Positions 15,517 to 23,809 of a DNA stretch of 64,000 nt are shown here, one piece after another. The position numbers were made by a program, and so were the translations under genes. Source of the DNA: Dyadobacter diqingensis (GTDB taxonomy: Bacteria > Bacteroidota > Bacteroidia > Cytophagales > Spirosomataceae); assembly GCF_024220585.1 (NCBI RefSeq), contig NZ_JAMXKF010000011.1, positions 62,001 through 126,000 on the forward strand, read 5' to 3'. Within the stretch, counting starts at the first letter, position 1; every line of letters begins with the position of its first letter. Below the pieces are notes generated by a model. It did no database searches and was not told the DNA's origin. It worked only from the letters and a program-made list of their open reading frames with translations.

Positions 15517-15524
15517 TAATTTTG
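15517..15524 (+). promoter_or_regulatory. Candidate -7 element for proBA
   Basis: TAATTTTG fits TAnnTTTG exactly. It lies 17 bases after the aat stop and 49 bases before the GTG of proB, leaving a leader of about 40 bases. No -33 TTTG is seen at the right distance. Confidence 0.4.
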
Positions 15525-15572
15525 GCCTGAAATTTCATTCTGACAGTAAGAAGTATTTTAAGTTTTAATAAA

Positions 15573-16604
15573 GTGTCAAAACCAATCCTTGTTATCAAGT
15601 TCGGGACAGCGTCTATCACGCTGCCTTCGGGAGAGCCCGATGTTACGATTATTTCAGAAGTAGCCCGTCAGGTTTCTTTATTGCATCCCAGATACCGCAT
15701 CATCATTGTTTCGTCGGGAGCGGTGGGTGCCGGTAAAGCTTATATCAACGATTATAAGGGAACGATGACACAGCGAAAGGCGGCTGCGTCGGTTGGAAAT
15801 CCTTTATTGGTTGGTTTATACGCTAGTTATTTTGCTCCGAACGGTATTTTTATCGCCCAAAGTCTTTGTGAAAGACAGCACTTTGCAAACCGCAATAAGT
15901 TTCTGCAATTGAAAAATACTTTTGAAGAACTTTGGCAGAATAATATCATTCCTATTGTGAATGAAAATGACGTGGTGAGCGACCGGGAGTTGAAATTTTC
16001 AGATAATGACGAACTGGCTACATTGCTGGCCGTTGGCTTTGGAGCGGAAACGCTGATGTTCTGTACATCGGTCGGTGGCTTGCTGGATGAAGGCGGGAAT
16101 ATTATCGGGAACGTATCCAATGTAAATGAGGTTTTTAAATTTGTAAGAACGGATAAATCGTTCCTCGGATTGGGCGGTATGGCTTCCAAGCTGACCTTTG
16201 CCAAACTTGCAACCCGGATGGGAATCAAGGTTTTTATTTTCGGGATGAAGCAGCAGGACGAATTGCTAAAAGCGCTCGAAGGAAAAGCTGGTACAGAAAT
16301 GAGCCCTGAAAAAAGTACGCTGTCTGCGCGGAATCGCTGGCTGGGGAGCGGAGGGCTGGTTTCGGGAAGATTGCACGTCGATGAAGGTGCCTCAAAAGCT
16401 TTGCTGAAACGTAAAAGTCTGCTGGCTGTGGGGGTGATCGAGGTAACCGGGGATTTTGAAGCCGGGGAAATTATTGAAATTTATGCTCCGGATGACGAAA
16501 TGATTGCGGTTGCCCGTGCGAGGGAGACCTCCGGTGCGATAAAAGTGAATTTGAAAACATTGAATTTTGAAGTGGCGCACGCCAACGATATCGTTTTATT
16601 ATAA
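15573..16604 (+). CDS. proB: Glutamate 5-kinase
   Basis: 343 residues. It phosphorylates glutamate in the first step of proline synthesis. The amino-acid-kinase N-terminus ILVIKFGTASIT, the IIIVSSGAVGAGK loop, IPIVNENDVV, FSDNDELATLLA and the GGMASKLTFAKLA lysine block are all present. A short C-terminal PUA-like domain follows from about residue 270 (KALLKRKSLLAVGV). The start is GTG at 15573. The stop codon overlaps the proA ATG (TAATG at 16602-16606), so translation is coupled. In Bacteroidota proBA often lies with arg genes, since both pathways use phosphorylated glutamate derivatives. Confidence 0.93.
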   Translation: MSKPILVIKFGTASITLPSGEPDVTIISEVARQVSLLHPRYRIIIVSSGAVGAGKAYINDYKGTMTQRKAAASVGNPLLVGLYASYFAPNGIFIAQSLCERQHFANRNKFLQLKNTFEELWQNNIIPIVNENDVVSDRELKFSDNDELATLLAVGFGAETLMFCTSVGGLLDEGGNIIGNVSNVNEVFKFVRTDKSFLGLGGMASKLTFAKLATRMGIKVFIFGMKQQDELLKALEGKAGTEMSPEKSTLSARNRWLGSGGLVSGRLHVDEGASKALLKRKSLLAVGVIEVTGDFEAGEIIEIYAPDDEMIAVARARETSGAIKVNLKTLNFEVAHANDIVLL

Positions 16605-17860
16605 TGGAATTGGAATCTATAATACCTCTTTTAAAAGCAACCAAGGACGCTTCTCTTGCTGTTCGTAAATTATCTGATGCACAAAGAGCACGGTTGCTTA
16701 ATTCTTTGGCAGACAAAGTTTTGGCGAATACCGCCAACATCATCACTGAAAACCAGAAAGACCTGGTGTTGATGGATGATGCGGACCCCAAAAAGGACCG
16801 CCTGCTTTTGACAGAAAAAAGAATTGTTGACCTGGCGCAAAGTTTACGTGACGTGGCGGCGCTGCCGGATCCGACGGGAGAGGTTTTATTGGAAAAAACG
16901 ATAGAGCAGGGCATGTCGCTGCAAAAGCTGACTGTTCCGCTCGGCGTTGTGGGTGTTATTTATGAGTCACGACCTAACGTGACGCTGGATGTGGCTTCGC
17001 TTTGTCTGCGCTCCGGAAATGCCTGTGTGTTAAAAGGAGGTAAGGAAGCACATTTTTCCAATACCTATCTGGTCGGTCTGATTCACGAAAGTTTAATGGA
17101 AATCGGGATCGACTGGTCTGCGGTGATGCTGCTGCCAACGGATCGTAAATTTGTCAATGAACTTCTGATGGCCACCCAATATGTGGATATTATTATTCCT
17201 CGTGGATCGGAGGGGCTGATTCAATTTGTACGAAAAAATTCTCTGGTACCTACCATTGAAACCGGTGCAGGCGTTTGCCATACCTATGTTGAAAAAACAG
17301 CTGATCTTGAAAAGGCCAAAAATATCGTTGTGAATGCAAAGGTTTCGCGTCCTGCTGCATGCAATGCACTGGATACAGTAATCGTTGACGCAGCAGTTGC
17401 CGCTGAATTTTTGCCGACTTTAAAGGATGATTTTATCAAATGGAACGTGGAAGTTTTTGCTGATGAAGTTTCTTATGATATTCTTAAAAACGCTGAATAT
17501 CCGTTTTTGCAAAAAGCTGAACCGGAAGATTTCGGGAGAGAATTTCTTGACTATAAATGCTCGATAAAGGTTGTCGAAGGGTTTGATGCGGCATTAAACC
17601 ACATCCATAATTTTTCATCATGCCACTCGGAAGCGATTATTTCAAAAAATGCGGAAGCGATTGAAATCTTCTTGAATGAAGTGGATGCAGCTGCGGTTTA
17701 TGCCAATGCTTCTACGCGCTTCACAGATGGTGGTGTGTTTGCATTAGGTGCGGAAATCGGTATTTCCACGCAGAAATTACACGCCCGCGGGCCTTTCGCT
17801 TTGGAAAAACTGGTGACCGAAAAATGGGTTGTCAGAGGTGATGGGCAGATTAGAGCTTAG
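16604..17860 (+). CDS. proA: Gamma-glutamyl phosphate reductase
   Basis: 418 residues, aldehyde dehydrogenase superfamily. It reduces glutamyl-5-phosphate to glutamate semialdehyde with NADPH. Landmarks are VPLGVVGVIYESRPNVTLDVA, VLKGGKEA, PRGSEGLIQFV and the catalytic cysteine in SRPAACNALDTVIV (about residue 252). HARGPFALEKL is near the C-terminus. It overlaps proB by one base and ends 5 bases before a hairpin shared with the converging higA gene. ProC is not in this window. Confidence 0.94.
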   Translation: MELESIIPLLKATKDASLAVRKLSDAQRARLLNSLADKVLANTANIITENQKDLVLMDDADPKKDRLLLTEKRIVDLAQSLRDVAALPDPTGEVLLEKTIEQGMSLQKLTVPLGVVGVIYESRPNVTLDVASLCLRSGNACVLKGGKEAHFSNTYLVGLIHESLMEIGIDWSAVMLLPTDRKFVNELLMATQYVDIIIPRGSEGLIQFVRKNSLVPTIETGAGVCHTYVEKTADLEKAKNIVVNAKVSRPAACNALDTVIVDAAVAAEFLPTLKDDFIKWNVEVFADEVSYDILKNAEYPFLQKAEPEDFGREFLDYKCSIKVVEGFDAALNHIHNFSSCHSEAIISKNAEAIEIFLNEVDAAAVYANASTRFTDGGVFALGAEIGISTQKLHARGPFALEKLVTEKWVVRGDGQIRA

Positions 17861-17864
17861 AATT

Positions 17865-17910
17865 ATTTCTTGTCACTACGCAATTTCCAATGTTCGTGGT
17901 GACAAGAAAT
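17865..17910. terminator. Perfect 12-bp-arm hairpin after proA, reaching into higA
   Basis: ATTTCTTGTCAC at 17865-17876 pairs perfectly with 17899-17910, with a 22-base loop. It begins 5 bases after the proA stop and its right arm lies inside the last codons of the converging higA gene. It could terminate both transcripts; no long T-run follows on the plus strand. Confidence 0.55.
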
Positions 17911-18202
17911 GTTTTACTTCACTTTTATTTACTTTCTTATCTGCATGCCAGAGATCATAGTCCGATTGTAATTTTACCCAAAACTGAGGAGATGAGCCAA
18001 AGGCCTCAGATAACCGGATAGCCATTTCGGCACTTATTCCCTGACGTTCGTTCAAAATGGCTGAAACTGTGCTCCTTGTCACACCCAGTCCTTTTGCAAC
18101 TGTGGTAATCGTTAAAGAATTGCCGGTTTCTTCTTTTATTCCTTCCATAATATCCCGAATCATGGATCCAGGATGTGGAGGTTTCATACCGCGATTTATC
18201 AT
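17876..18202 (-). CDS. higA: HigA-type antitoxin (XRE helix-turn-helix)
   Basis: 108 residues from ATG 18202. The N-terminal KPPHPGSMIRDIM is the mark of the HigA addiction-module family, followed by the helix-turn-helix TVAKGLGVTRSTVSAILNERQGISAEMAIRLSEAFG and the WVKLQSDYDLW segment. The frame can be read to a TTG at 18226 that would overlap higB, but ATG 18202 lies 10 bases after the higB stop and fits family N-termini better. It is encoded after its toxin, the usual HigBA order. It probably represses its own operon. It converges on proA and shares a hairpin with it. Confidence 0.9.
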   Translation of the reverse strand: MINRGMKPPHPGSMIRDIMEGIKEETGNSLTITTVAKGLGVTRSTVSAILNERQGISAEMAIRLSEAFGSSPQFWVKLQSDYDLWHADKKVNKSEVKHFLSPRTLEIA

Positions 18203-18212
18203 AATTGTGAAA

Positions 18213-18491
18213 TTAATGGTAATCAATATAGTCTAGGTCCAAGACTTGCCCGTTTTCCAGTCTGAATATAATTCTAAAATTTTTGTCAACTTTAACAGAC
18301 CAGAATCCTTTCAGATCTCCTGTTAGCTGGTGAAGTCCCCAACCAATCTGATTCATATCTTCTATCACCAACGATTCATCCAGGCGATAAAGAATCCTTC
18401 TAATCTTTTCAACATGGTAAGGTTGCAGTTTCGAGGGATCATCTCTTTCATAAAATAACCTAAGACCTTTATGTCTAAAGTTTATTATCAT
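18213..18491 (-). CDS. higB: HigB-type RelE-superfamily toxin
   Basis: 92 residues from ATG 18491 (MIINFRHKGLRLFYE). The order FYERDDPSKLQPYHVEKIRRILYRLD, GWGLHQLTGDLKGFWSVKVDKNFRIIFRLENG and LDLDYIDYH is that of the RelE/HigB family of ribosome-dependent mRNA interferases. The frame extends 33 codons further upstream, but that part (MGKGIKKGFTRV...) is unlike the family and is rejected. It is paired with higA downstream. The module sits between proA and the M20 deacylase gene, on the opposite strand to both. Confidence 0.9.
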   Translation of the reverse strand: MIINFRHKGLRLFYERDDPSKLQPYHVEKIRRILYRLDESLVIEDMNQIGWGLHQLTGDLKGFWSVKVDKNFRIIFRLENGQVLDLDYIDYH

Positions 18492-18577
18492 AACACGAAT
18501 ATAGAATAGAACGTTTGGGATACAAAGAGATTTGACGCAGCCGTATGGGAAGGTCACTCTTGTGAATCCTTTTTTTA

Positions 18578-18585
18578 TACCTTTG
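18578..18585 (+). promoter_or_regulatory. Candidate -7 element for the M20 deacylase gene
   Basis: TACCTTTG matches TAnnTTTG exactly, 33 bases before the ATG at 18618, so the leader would be about 27 bases. A TTG at 18560-18562 is closer than the usual -33 spacing. The promoter lies within the upstream region of the divergent higB. Confidence 0.5.
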
Positions 18586-18617
18586 CCCAAAATATTGTTG
18601 TACCAGAAAGTCTAAAT

Positions 18618-19706
18618 ATGTCTTCATTAACTGACGCTGAAAATATTCAAATACTATCTGAGGAGGCTATTGTTCTCCTTAAAAAGCTGATTGAAACTTC
18701 TTCATTTAGTAAAGAAGAGGAAAACACGGCGGCATTGATCCAGGATTTTTTCAGGCAGAAGGGTATTCCTTTTCAGACAAAAAAGAATAATATCTGGGCT
18801 TACAACAAGTTTTTTGATGCCTCGAAGCCTACGGTTTTGTTGAACTCTCATCACGATACTGTAAAGCCAAATAAATCATGGACCCTAAATCCGTTTGAGG
18901 CTCTGGTTGAAAACGATAAACTTTTTGGTTTGGGAAGTAATGATGCGGGTGGCTGCCTGGTTTCTTTAATCGCTACTTTTTGTCATTTTTATCAGCGTGA
19001 AGATTTAAAGTTTAACATCGTTATTGCCACTACTGCCGAAGAGGAGATTTCAGGAAAGGAAGGTTTGGAAATCGTTGTTCCCGAGTTACCCGAGATTTCT
19101 TTTGCGATTGTGGGCGAACCGACCGAAATGCATCTCGCTGTGGCGGAAAAAGGGCTGTTGGTGCTGGATTGTACCGCCAAAGGCAAGTCAGGGCATGCGG
19201 CCAGGGAAGAAGGAGATAATGCGATTTACAAGGCTATTCAGGATATTGACTGGATCAGGAATTACAAATTCCCGAAGGTTTCCCCGACTTTGGGACCGAT
19301 CAAAATGTCTGTCACCATTATTAACGCCGGAACGCAGCATAACGTCGTGCCTGATACCTGTGTTTTTACAATCGATGTGAGAGCAACGGACCAATATTCT
19401 TTGGAAGAGATTATCGAAATTATTCAGGCTAACATTCAGTCGGAAGTTAATGCACGTTCCATTCGTTTGCGCCCTTCTAGTATTCCAATGGATCATCCGA
19501 TCGTGCAGGCTGGACTGAAACGGGGTCGGACGGCTTATGGCTCACCCACTACTTCGGATCAGGCGTTGCTTGATTGTCCGTCATTAAAAATGGGGCCGGG
19601 GCATTCTGAACGCTCACATACGGCTAACGAATTTATCTACCTGCATGAAATTGAGGCAGGTATCAGTCAATATATTAGTATGTTGGAAGAAGTGGTTGCC
19701 AAGTAG
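18618..19706 (+). CDS. M20 family N-acylornithine/N-acylcitrulline deacylase (ArgE-like)
   Basis: 362 residues, zinc-dependent M20 hydrolase. Metal and catalytic positions are visible: His in LNSHHDTVKPN (about residue 79), the bridging Asp in GSNDAGGC (about 113), the general-base Glu in TTAEEEISG (about 142) and the last His in GPGHSERSHTANEF. A lid domain starts around residue 185 (GKSGHAARE). Because ArgF' works on acylated ornithine, the acyl group must come off at citrulline, and this enzyme is the likely N-succinyl- or N-acetylcitrulline deacylase. The reaction is inferred from the cluster; the family is certain. It is followed after 26 bases by an enoyl-CoA hydratase gene. Confidence 0.85.
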   Translation: MSSLTDAENIQILSEEAIVLLKKLIETSSFSKEEENTAALIQDFFRQKGIPFQTKKNNIWAYNKFFDASKPTVLLNSHHDTVKPNKSWTLNPFEALVENDKLFGLGSNDAGGCLVSLIATFCHFYQREDLKFNIVIATTAEEEISGKEGLEIVVPELPEISFAIVGEPTEMHLAVAEKGLLVLDCTAKGKSGHAAREEGDNAIYKAIQDIDWIRNYKFPKVSPTLGPIKMSVTIINAGTQHNVVPDTCVFTIDVRATDQYSLEEIIEIIQANIQSEVNARSIRLRPSSIPMDHPIVQAGLKRGRTAYGSPTTSDQALLDCPSLKMGPGHSERSHTANEFIYLHEIEAGISQYISMLEEVVAK

Positions 19707-19732
19707 AGTCTTAACGCAAACCGATATTTTCT

Positions 19733-20560
19733 ATGCCTTTTTTCAAAGAAGAAGATCTCCGGAACTTTGACACCGTTCGATTCCTGTATATCGAAACTTC
19801 TCTGAACGGACATGTGTTTGCGATAACACTTAACCGTCCGGAAAAAAGGAACGCGTTTACGCCAACCATGGCGAATGAAATTGCTTTTGCATTGGCCTAT
19901 GCCAAGGTTCAGGATACCGTTCGCTGTGTCGAAATCAAGGCCAGAGGGCCGGTTTTCTGCGCAGGTGCCGATCTTAATGCCTTTCACGATCCGTCAGCCG
20001 ATCAAAAAAACACAACACTGCCCGAGCCACTTCAGGAAGTCAGGTTAGGTGATGCTTTTTCAACGTTATGTAAGCCCTGTATTGCCCAGGTCGAAGGTTC
20101 TGTTTTTGCGGGAGGATTTCTAATTATTTGCGGATGTACTTTTGTTATGAGCATACCGGAAGCAAATTTCAGTTTGCCCGAAGTAAAAAGGGGAATCTGG
20201 CCGATGCAGGTTATGGCGTCATTACTCGACATTATCCCCAAAAGAAAAATACTTGAAATGTCGATAACCGGAAAAAGTTATTCGGCAGAAGAAGCGTTTC
20301 ATTTAGGATTGGTCACCCAAATTGCAGGAAAAGAAGTTATTGAAGAAGAAGTTAACAAACTTGCAAATCTAATCTGCTCAAATGCTCCATACGCTATAAA
20401 ATCAGGAATGGAGGCATTGCGAAATTTATCAGAAATAGAAGAAGGCAAACGCCATATTTATCTGAAATCTCAACTAGATAAACTCCTGGAATCCGAAGAC
20501 GCCAAAGAAGGTACAGCCGCATTCAAAGAAAAGCGAACCCCAATCTGGAAAGGAAAATAA
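19733..20560 (+). CDS. Enoyl-CoA hydratase/isomerase (crotonase) family protein
   Basis: 275 residues. Crotonase fold with the oxyanion-hole segments KARGPVFCAGADLNAF (about residues 65-80) and QVEGSVFAGGFLIICGCTFVM (about 119-139), then LPEVKRGIWPMQVMASL. The second segment has Ala-Gly-Gly as in the family. The catalytic glutamate position reads ANFSLPEVKRG, so one of the usual acids seems kept. The substrate cannot be told; acyl-CoA hydration or isomerisation is likely. It is co-directional with the ArgE-like gene and probably co-transcribed, without an obvious link in function. Confidence 0.85.
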   Translation: MPFFKEEDLRNFDTVRFLYIETSLNGHVFAITLNRPEKRNAFTPTMANEIAFALAYAKVQDTVRCVEIKARGPVFCAGADLNAFHDPSADQKNTTLPEPLQEVRLGDAFSTLCKPCIAQVEGSVFAGGFLIICGCTFVMSIPEANFSLPEVKRGIWPMQVMASLLDIIPKRKILEMSITGKSYSAEEAFHLGLVTQIAGKEVIEEEVNKLANLICSNAPYAIKSGMEALRNLSEIEEGKRHIYLKSQLDKLLESEDAKEGTAAFKEKRTPIWKGK

Positions 20561-20628
20561 AGAAAATACAAACGAATTTCGGAACAAGCCATCCTAAAAG
20601 CTAAAACCTAACCGCTAACAGCCAAAAA

Positions 20629-22191
20629 CTAGCTTCCCGGTACAATCTCAATTTCCTCCCCATACTTGTTATGGAATTTGAAATCAATCACGCCTAAGGA
20701 AGTATCCTTAATCAGTTTCACCCAGGTTCTGTATTGGAAGAACCATTTTACCTGTTCAGAAATCAATCCTTTCGTAAAATAGGCGTAGATAAACGGATGA
20801 AGCGCGATGGTAATACCACGTTCATTTTGTTTCGAGAGAATATAATCGAGATTAGACAAGATAATATCCGTCACCAGAATGCTTGCCTGTATTGTTCCCG
20901 TACCGCCACAAGTTGGGCAGGTTTCGCGGGTCACAATGTTCATTTCGGGTCTTACACGCTGACGTGTGATTTGCAGTAACCCGAATTTAGAAAGCGGAAG
21001 CACCGTATATTTTGAACGGTCCCCTTTCATTTCGTCACGCATCATGTCAAAAAGAACGCGTTTGTTTTCCGCTTTCTTCATGTCAATGAAATCGACAACG
21101 ATAATACCACCCATATCACGCAAGCGCAACTGGCGGGCAATTTCTTTTGCTGCTTCAATGTTTACACTGAGCGCAGTAGCTTCCTGATCTTCTTCTGAAT
21201 TGGACTTGTTTCCACTGTTCACGTCAATAACGTGCAAAGCTTCCGTATGTTCAATGATCAGATAACCACCATTTGGTAAACTCACCGAACGGCCGAAAAG
21301 AGATTTGATCTGTTTCTCTAAACCGAATTGTTCAAATATCTTATTCTTGCCGTTATGCAGTTTCAAGATATTTTCCTTATCCGGGGCAATGTTGTGGATA
21401 TAGGCTTTAATGTCCTCATAAACTTCTTTCGAGTCCACAGTGATGCTGTCAAACGATTCGTTCAACATGTCACGGATAATGGAAGAAGCACGGTTCATTT
21501 CACCGATCACACGGTCGCGGGGTTTGGCATCACGAAGCATTTTGATACCATTTTCCCATTTGTCAAGACAATCCTGAAGGTCTTTATTCAGTTCGTCTAC
21601 ATCTTTTCCAGTGGCAACGGTACGGATAATAACACCGAAGTTGGCTGGTTTGATGGAAGACATCAGTCGCTGTAAACGCGTTCTTTCCTGTTTGTCAGTA
21701 ATCTTTTTGGAAAGGTTTACCGAGTTTGAAAAAGGAACTAAAACGATGTAACGACCTGCTATGGAAATATCACACGATAGGCGGGGACCTTTTGTTGAAA
21801 TTGGTTCTTTTACAATCTGAACCAGAATAGGTTGATTTTTTGAAAGTACTTTATCGATCTTGCCAAGTTTCTCGATTTCAGGCTCCATTTTGAAGTTACT
21901 CAACTTGCCTGAATTGACACGCTTGGAAATTACATCCTTGGTTAATTTATTGAGAGAGTTGATGTTAGGTCCTAAGTCCAGATAATGCAAAAAAGCATCC
22001 TTTTCAAATCCCACGTCTACAAATGCGGCATTAAGCCCAGGCACAAGTTTCCTAACTGTACCAAGGTAAATATCCCCAACGGTAAAGCTCTGATCCGGTG
22101 TTTCGACGTGATATTCTAACAGACGTTTATCCTGCAAAAGGGCTATACGTTCTCCCTTTTGAGTAGAATTTATTAGTAATTCGTTACTCAA
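20629..22191 (-). CDS. rng: Ribonuclease G/E family endoribonuclease
   Basis: 520 residues, RNase G length: the catalytic half without the long degradosome tail of RNase E. An S1 RNA-binding domain begins at about residue 38 (VGDIYLGTVRKLVPGLNAAFVDVG). The catalytic metal site lies in LHVIDVNSG (about 325) and GGIIVVDFIDM (about 362). The zinc-link cysteines are in TRETCPTCGGTG (about 428). The start is TTG at 22191, giving MSNELLINS, the usual beginning in Bacteroidota. It acts in mRNA decay and 16S rRNA 5' maturation. It is the last gene of a minus-strand group with HU, a TPR protein and a tiny ribosomal-type protein. Confidence 0.93.
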   Translation of the reverse strand: MSNELLINSTQKGERIALLQDKRLLEYHVETPDQSFTVGDIYLGTVRKLVPGLNAAFVDVGFEKDAFLHYLDLGPNINSLNKLTKDVISKRVNSGKLSNFKMEPEIEKLGKIDKVLSKNQPILVQIVKEPISTKGPRLSCDISIAGRYIVLVPFSNSVNLSKKITDKQERTRLQRLMSSIKPANFGVIIRTVATGKDVDELNKDLQDCLDKWENGIKMLRDAKPRDRVIGEMNRASSIIRDMLNESFDSITVDSKEVYEDIKAYIHNIAPDKENILKLHNGKNKIFEQFGLEKQIKSLFGRSVSLPNGGYLIIEHTEALHVIDVNSGNKSNSEEDQEATALSVNIEAAKEIARQLRLRDMGGIIVVDFIDMKKAENKRVLFDMMRDEMKGDRSKYTVLPLSKFGLLQITRQRVRPEMNIVTRETCPTCGGTGTIQASILVTDIILSNLDYILSKQNERGITIALHPFIYAYFTKGLISEQVKWFFQYRTWVKLIKDTSLGVIDFKFHNKYGEEIEIVPGS

Positions 22192-22324
22192 TGTTCAACC
22201 AACCAAATGGCTATATAAAGTTAATACTCAACCTCCTGCTTTACATTTAAAGCCAGGCAACATATATATCGTAAGAGATAATATGACCGGATTCATAATA
22301 TATACAAATCCGGTCACATATCAA

Positions 22325-22414
22325 TTATTTCTTCTTATGTCTATTTTTTCTAAGACGTTTCTTTCTCTTGTGAGTTGAAATCTTATGTCTCTTTCTTTTC
22401 TTTCCGCAAGGCAT
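22325..22414 (-). CDS. 29-residue basic ribosomal-type protein (AURKAIP1/COX24 domain, bS22/mS38-like)
   Basis: This very short gene runs from ATG 22414 to TAA 22325. The product begins MPCGKKRKRHKISTHKRKK and ends RLRKNRHKKK, with more than half of all residues Lys, Arg or His. It matches the short AURKAIP1/COX24 domain proteins that Bacteroidota encode next to rng, related to mycobacterial bS22 and mitochondrial mS38 of the small ribosomal subunit. Such proteins sit in the RNA core near the decoding region. It lies 133 bases upstream of rng and 43 bases after the TPR gene, same strand. I am confident that it is a gene; assignment to the ribosome rests on the homologues. Confidence 0.82.
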   Translation of the reverse strand: MPCGKKRKRHKISTHKRKKRLRKNRHKKK

Positions 22415-22457
22415 AAATTTATGTCGTTTATATAATAAAAAATAATTGTTTTACATT

Positions 22458-23315
22458 TTAATTATCAAGACGGGCTTGAAGCTCCACAATGGCCTGTTGG
22501 ATCACCGGGTCTTTTTCCTCCTTCTTTACCTCTGCCAGTACTTTACGGGCCTCTTCCTTCTTGCCCAATTCCACAAGTGTAAGTCCTAAATAAAACTTAG
22601 CTTTTGTGTTGTTAGGGTTGTTGGTCAATATTTGTTTGAACCTGTCAGCAGCTTTCGAGTATTGGTTCGATCGCATGGACAAAATACCAAGGTTAAATAA
22701 AGCCAGCTCATTCGTAGGATCCGTATCCAACACTTCACGCAGCATCAAAATTCCCTGCATAGGGTTTTCTGTATTGACGTAAGTCATGGCCATATTGGCT
22801 TTCGCAGCTAGCAATCCTGGATTTTTTTCAATTGCTTTTCCGTAATATTCACGCGTTTTGCTGCCCAGGGTCTTAGCCTTGGCCTCATCAACGGCAAATC
22901 CGTACGCTTCATAATAGCGGTCACCGGCCTTTGTAACATTCTCAACAGAGGGCGATAACTGGGCTACCAGTTCAGCGTAACGTGCGGCGCTGTCAAACTT
23001 TTGAAGTTTGGCAAACGTGTCAGACAATTTTAATCCGGCAGCTATTTTTTCTTTTCCACTTGCCTGATTGAAGCCACTTCTCTGTTGTTCAACTTGTTTT
23101 TGTTGTTCAGGAGATAAAGTGGCTCCATCATGCATGTTTGAGGGAGTTTCGGGCGCCGGAGTAGCTGATGCCGAAGCACCGGGTGCTGCCGCTACCTCAC
23201 TCTTCTCGGTGTCCACTTCTTTTGCTTTTGTATTCACAACAACCTTCGGAAGACTGTAAAGTGTTCCGACCAGTGCCAGTGCTAATACGCAAGAAAGAAT
23301 TATAGACTTTTTCAT
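22458..23315 (-). CDS. Tetratricopeptide repeat protein with N-terminal membrane anchor
   Basis: 285 residues. A hydrophobic N-terminal segment (KSIILSCVLALALVGTLYSL, residues 3-22) lacks a lipobox cysteine and may be an uncleaved anchor or signal peptide. A Glu/Ala/Pro-rich linker follows to about residue 70, then helical TPR units to the end (for example ELALFNLGILSMRSNQYSKAADRFKQIL and NTKAKFYLGLTLVELGKKEEARKVL). It is probably a periplasmic-facing scaffold. It lies 29 bases after HU and before the bS22-like gene and rng, an order that seems conserved in the phylum. Its partner is unknown. Confidence 0.85.
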   Translation of the reverse strand: MKKSIILSCVLALALVGTLYSLPKVVVNTKAKEVDTEKSEVAAAPGASASATPAPETPSNMHDGATLSPEQQKQVEQQRSGFNQASGKEKIAAGLKLSDTFAKLQKFDSAARYAELVAQLSPSVENVTKAGDRYYEAYGFAVDEAKAKTLGSKTREYYGKAIEKNPGLLAAKANMAMTYVNTENPMQGILMLREVLDTDPTNELALFNLGILSMRSNQYSKAADRFKQILTNNPNNTKAKFYLGLTLVELGKKEEARKVLAEVKKEEKDPVIQQAIVELQARLDN

Positions 23316-23344
23316 ACTGTTTTAATCAAACCTATTTAGGCAAA

Positions 23345-23650
23345 TTATTTTTCAGCTAGATCTTTCAATTTGTCGCTCACTTTAACTTGCTCAACAAAAA
23401 CTTTTGCTGGTTTAAAGCTAGGTACAAAATGCTCGTCAATGATCATTGAAGTTCCTTGAGAGATATTACGAGCTACTTTACGGGCACGCTTTTTATTGAT
23501 AAAGCTACCGAAACCTCTAACATATAGATTTTCACCCTCTGCAAGCGAGTCTTTTACCACGGTGAAAAACGATTCTAGCGTTTGTTGAACATCGCCCTTG
23601 TCTACACCTGTTTTCTCGGAAATTTGTGCGATTACGTCTGCCTTAGTCAC
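23345..23650 (-). CDS. HU/IHF-family DNA-binding protein
   Basis: 101 residues. The N-terminal helices MTKADVIAQISEKTGVDKGDVQQTLESFF, the YVRGFGSFINKKRARKVARN strand block (GFGSF motif) and the C-terminal VPSFKPAKVFVEQV are standard for HU/IHF subunits, which bend and compact DNA. The expected beta-arm proline is not of the usual RNP form (here RNISQGTSM), so intercalation may differ. The start is GTG at 23650. A perfect -7 element lies about 67 bases upstream. It heads the group HU - TPR - bS22-like - rng and is divergent from mutY. Confidence 0.92.
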   Translation of the reverse strand: MTKADVIAQISEKTGVDKGDVQQTLESFFTVVKDSLAEGENLYVRGFGSFINKKRARKVARNISQGTSMIIDEHFVPSFKPAKVFVEQVKVSDKLKDLAEK

Positions 23651-23716
23651 TTTGATTGTTTACTTTAAGTGGATATTATTTCGTTTATTTATTTCCTCCT
23701 CTAAATTTTGGGAACA

Positions 23717-23724
23717 CAAAGGTA
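23717..23724 (-). promoter_or_regulatory. Candidate -7 element for the HU operon
   Basis: On the minus strand this reads TACCTTTG, an exact TAnnTTTG match, 67 bases before the HU start. Just upstream (23726-23737) is a small palindrome GGTAA-TT-TTACC that could be an operator. No clear TTTG -33 element is seen. Confidence 0.5.
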
Positions 23725-23809
23725 GGGTAATTTTACCATATTTTAAAAGGTTAGCATTTTCATTTTTTTTCTAATTCATTAAAAAACAGCGTACATAAGT
23801 CTAAACGTT

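Noticed and set aside
18492..18590. Longer HigB start
   Set aside because: The upstream 33 codons have no counterpart in HigB toxins and cross the region shared with the divergent M20 promoter.
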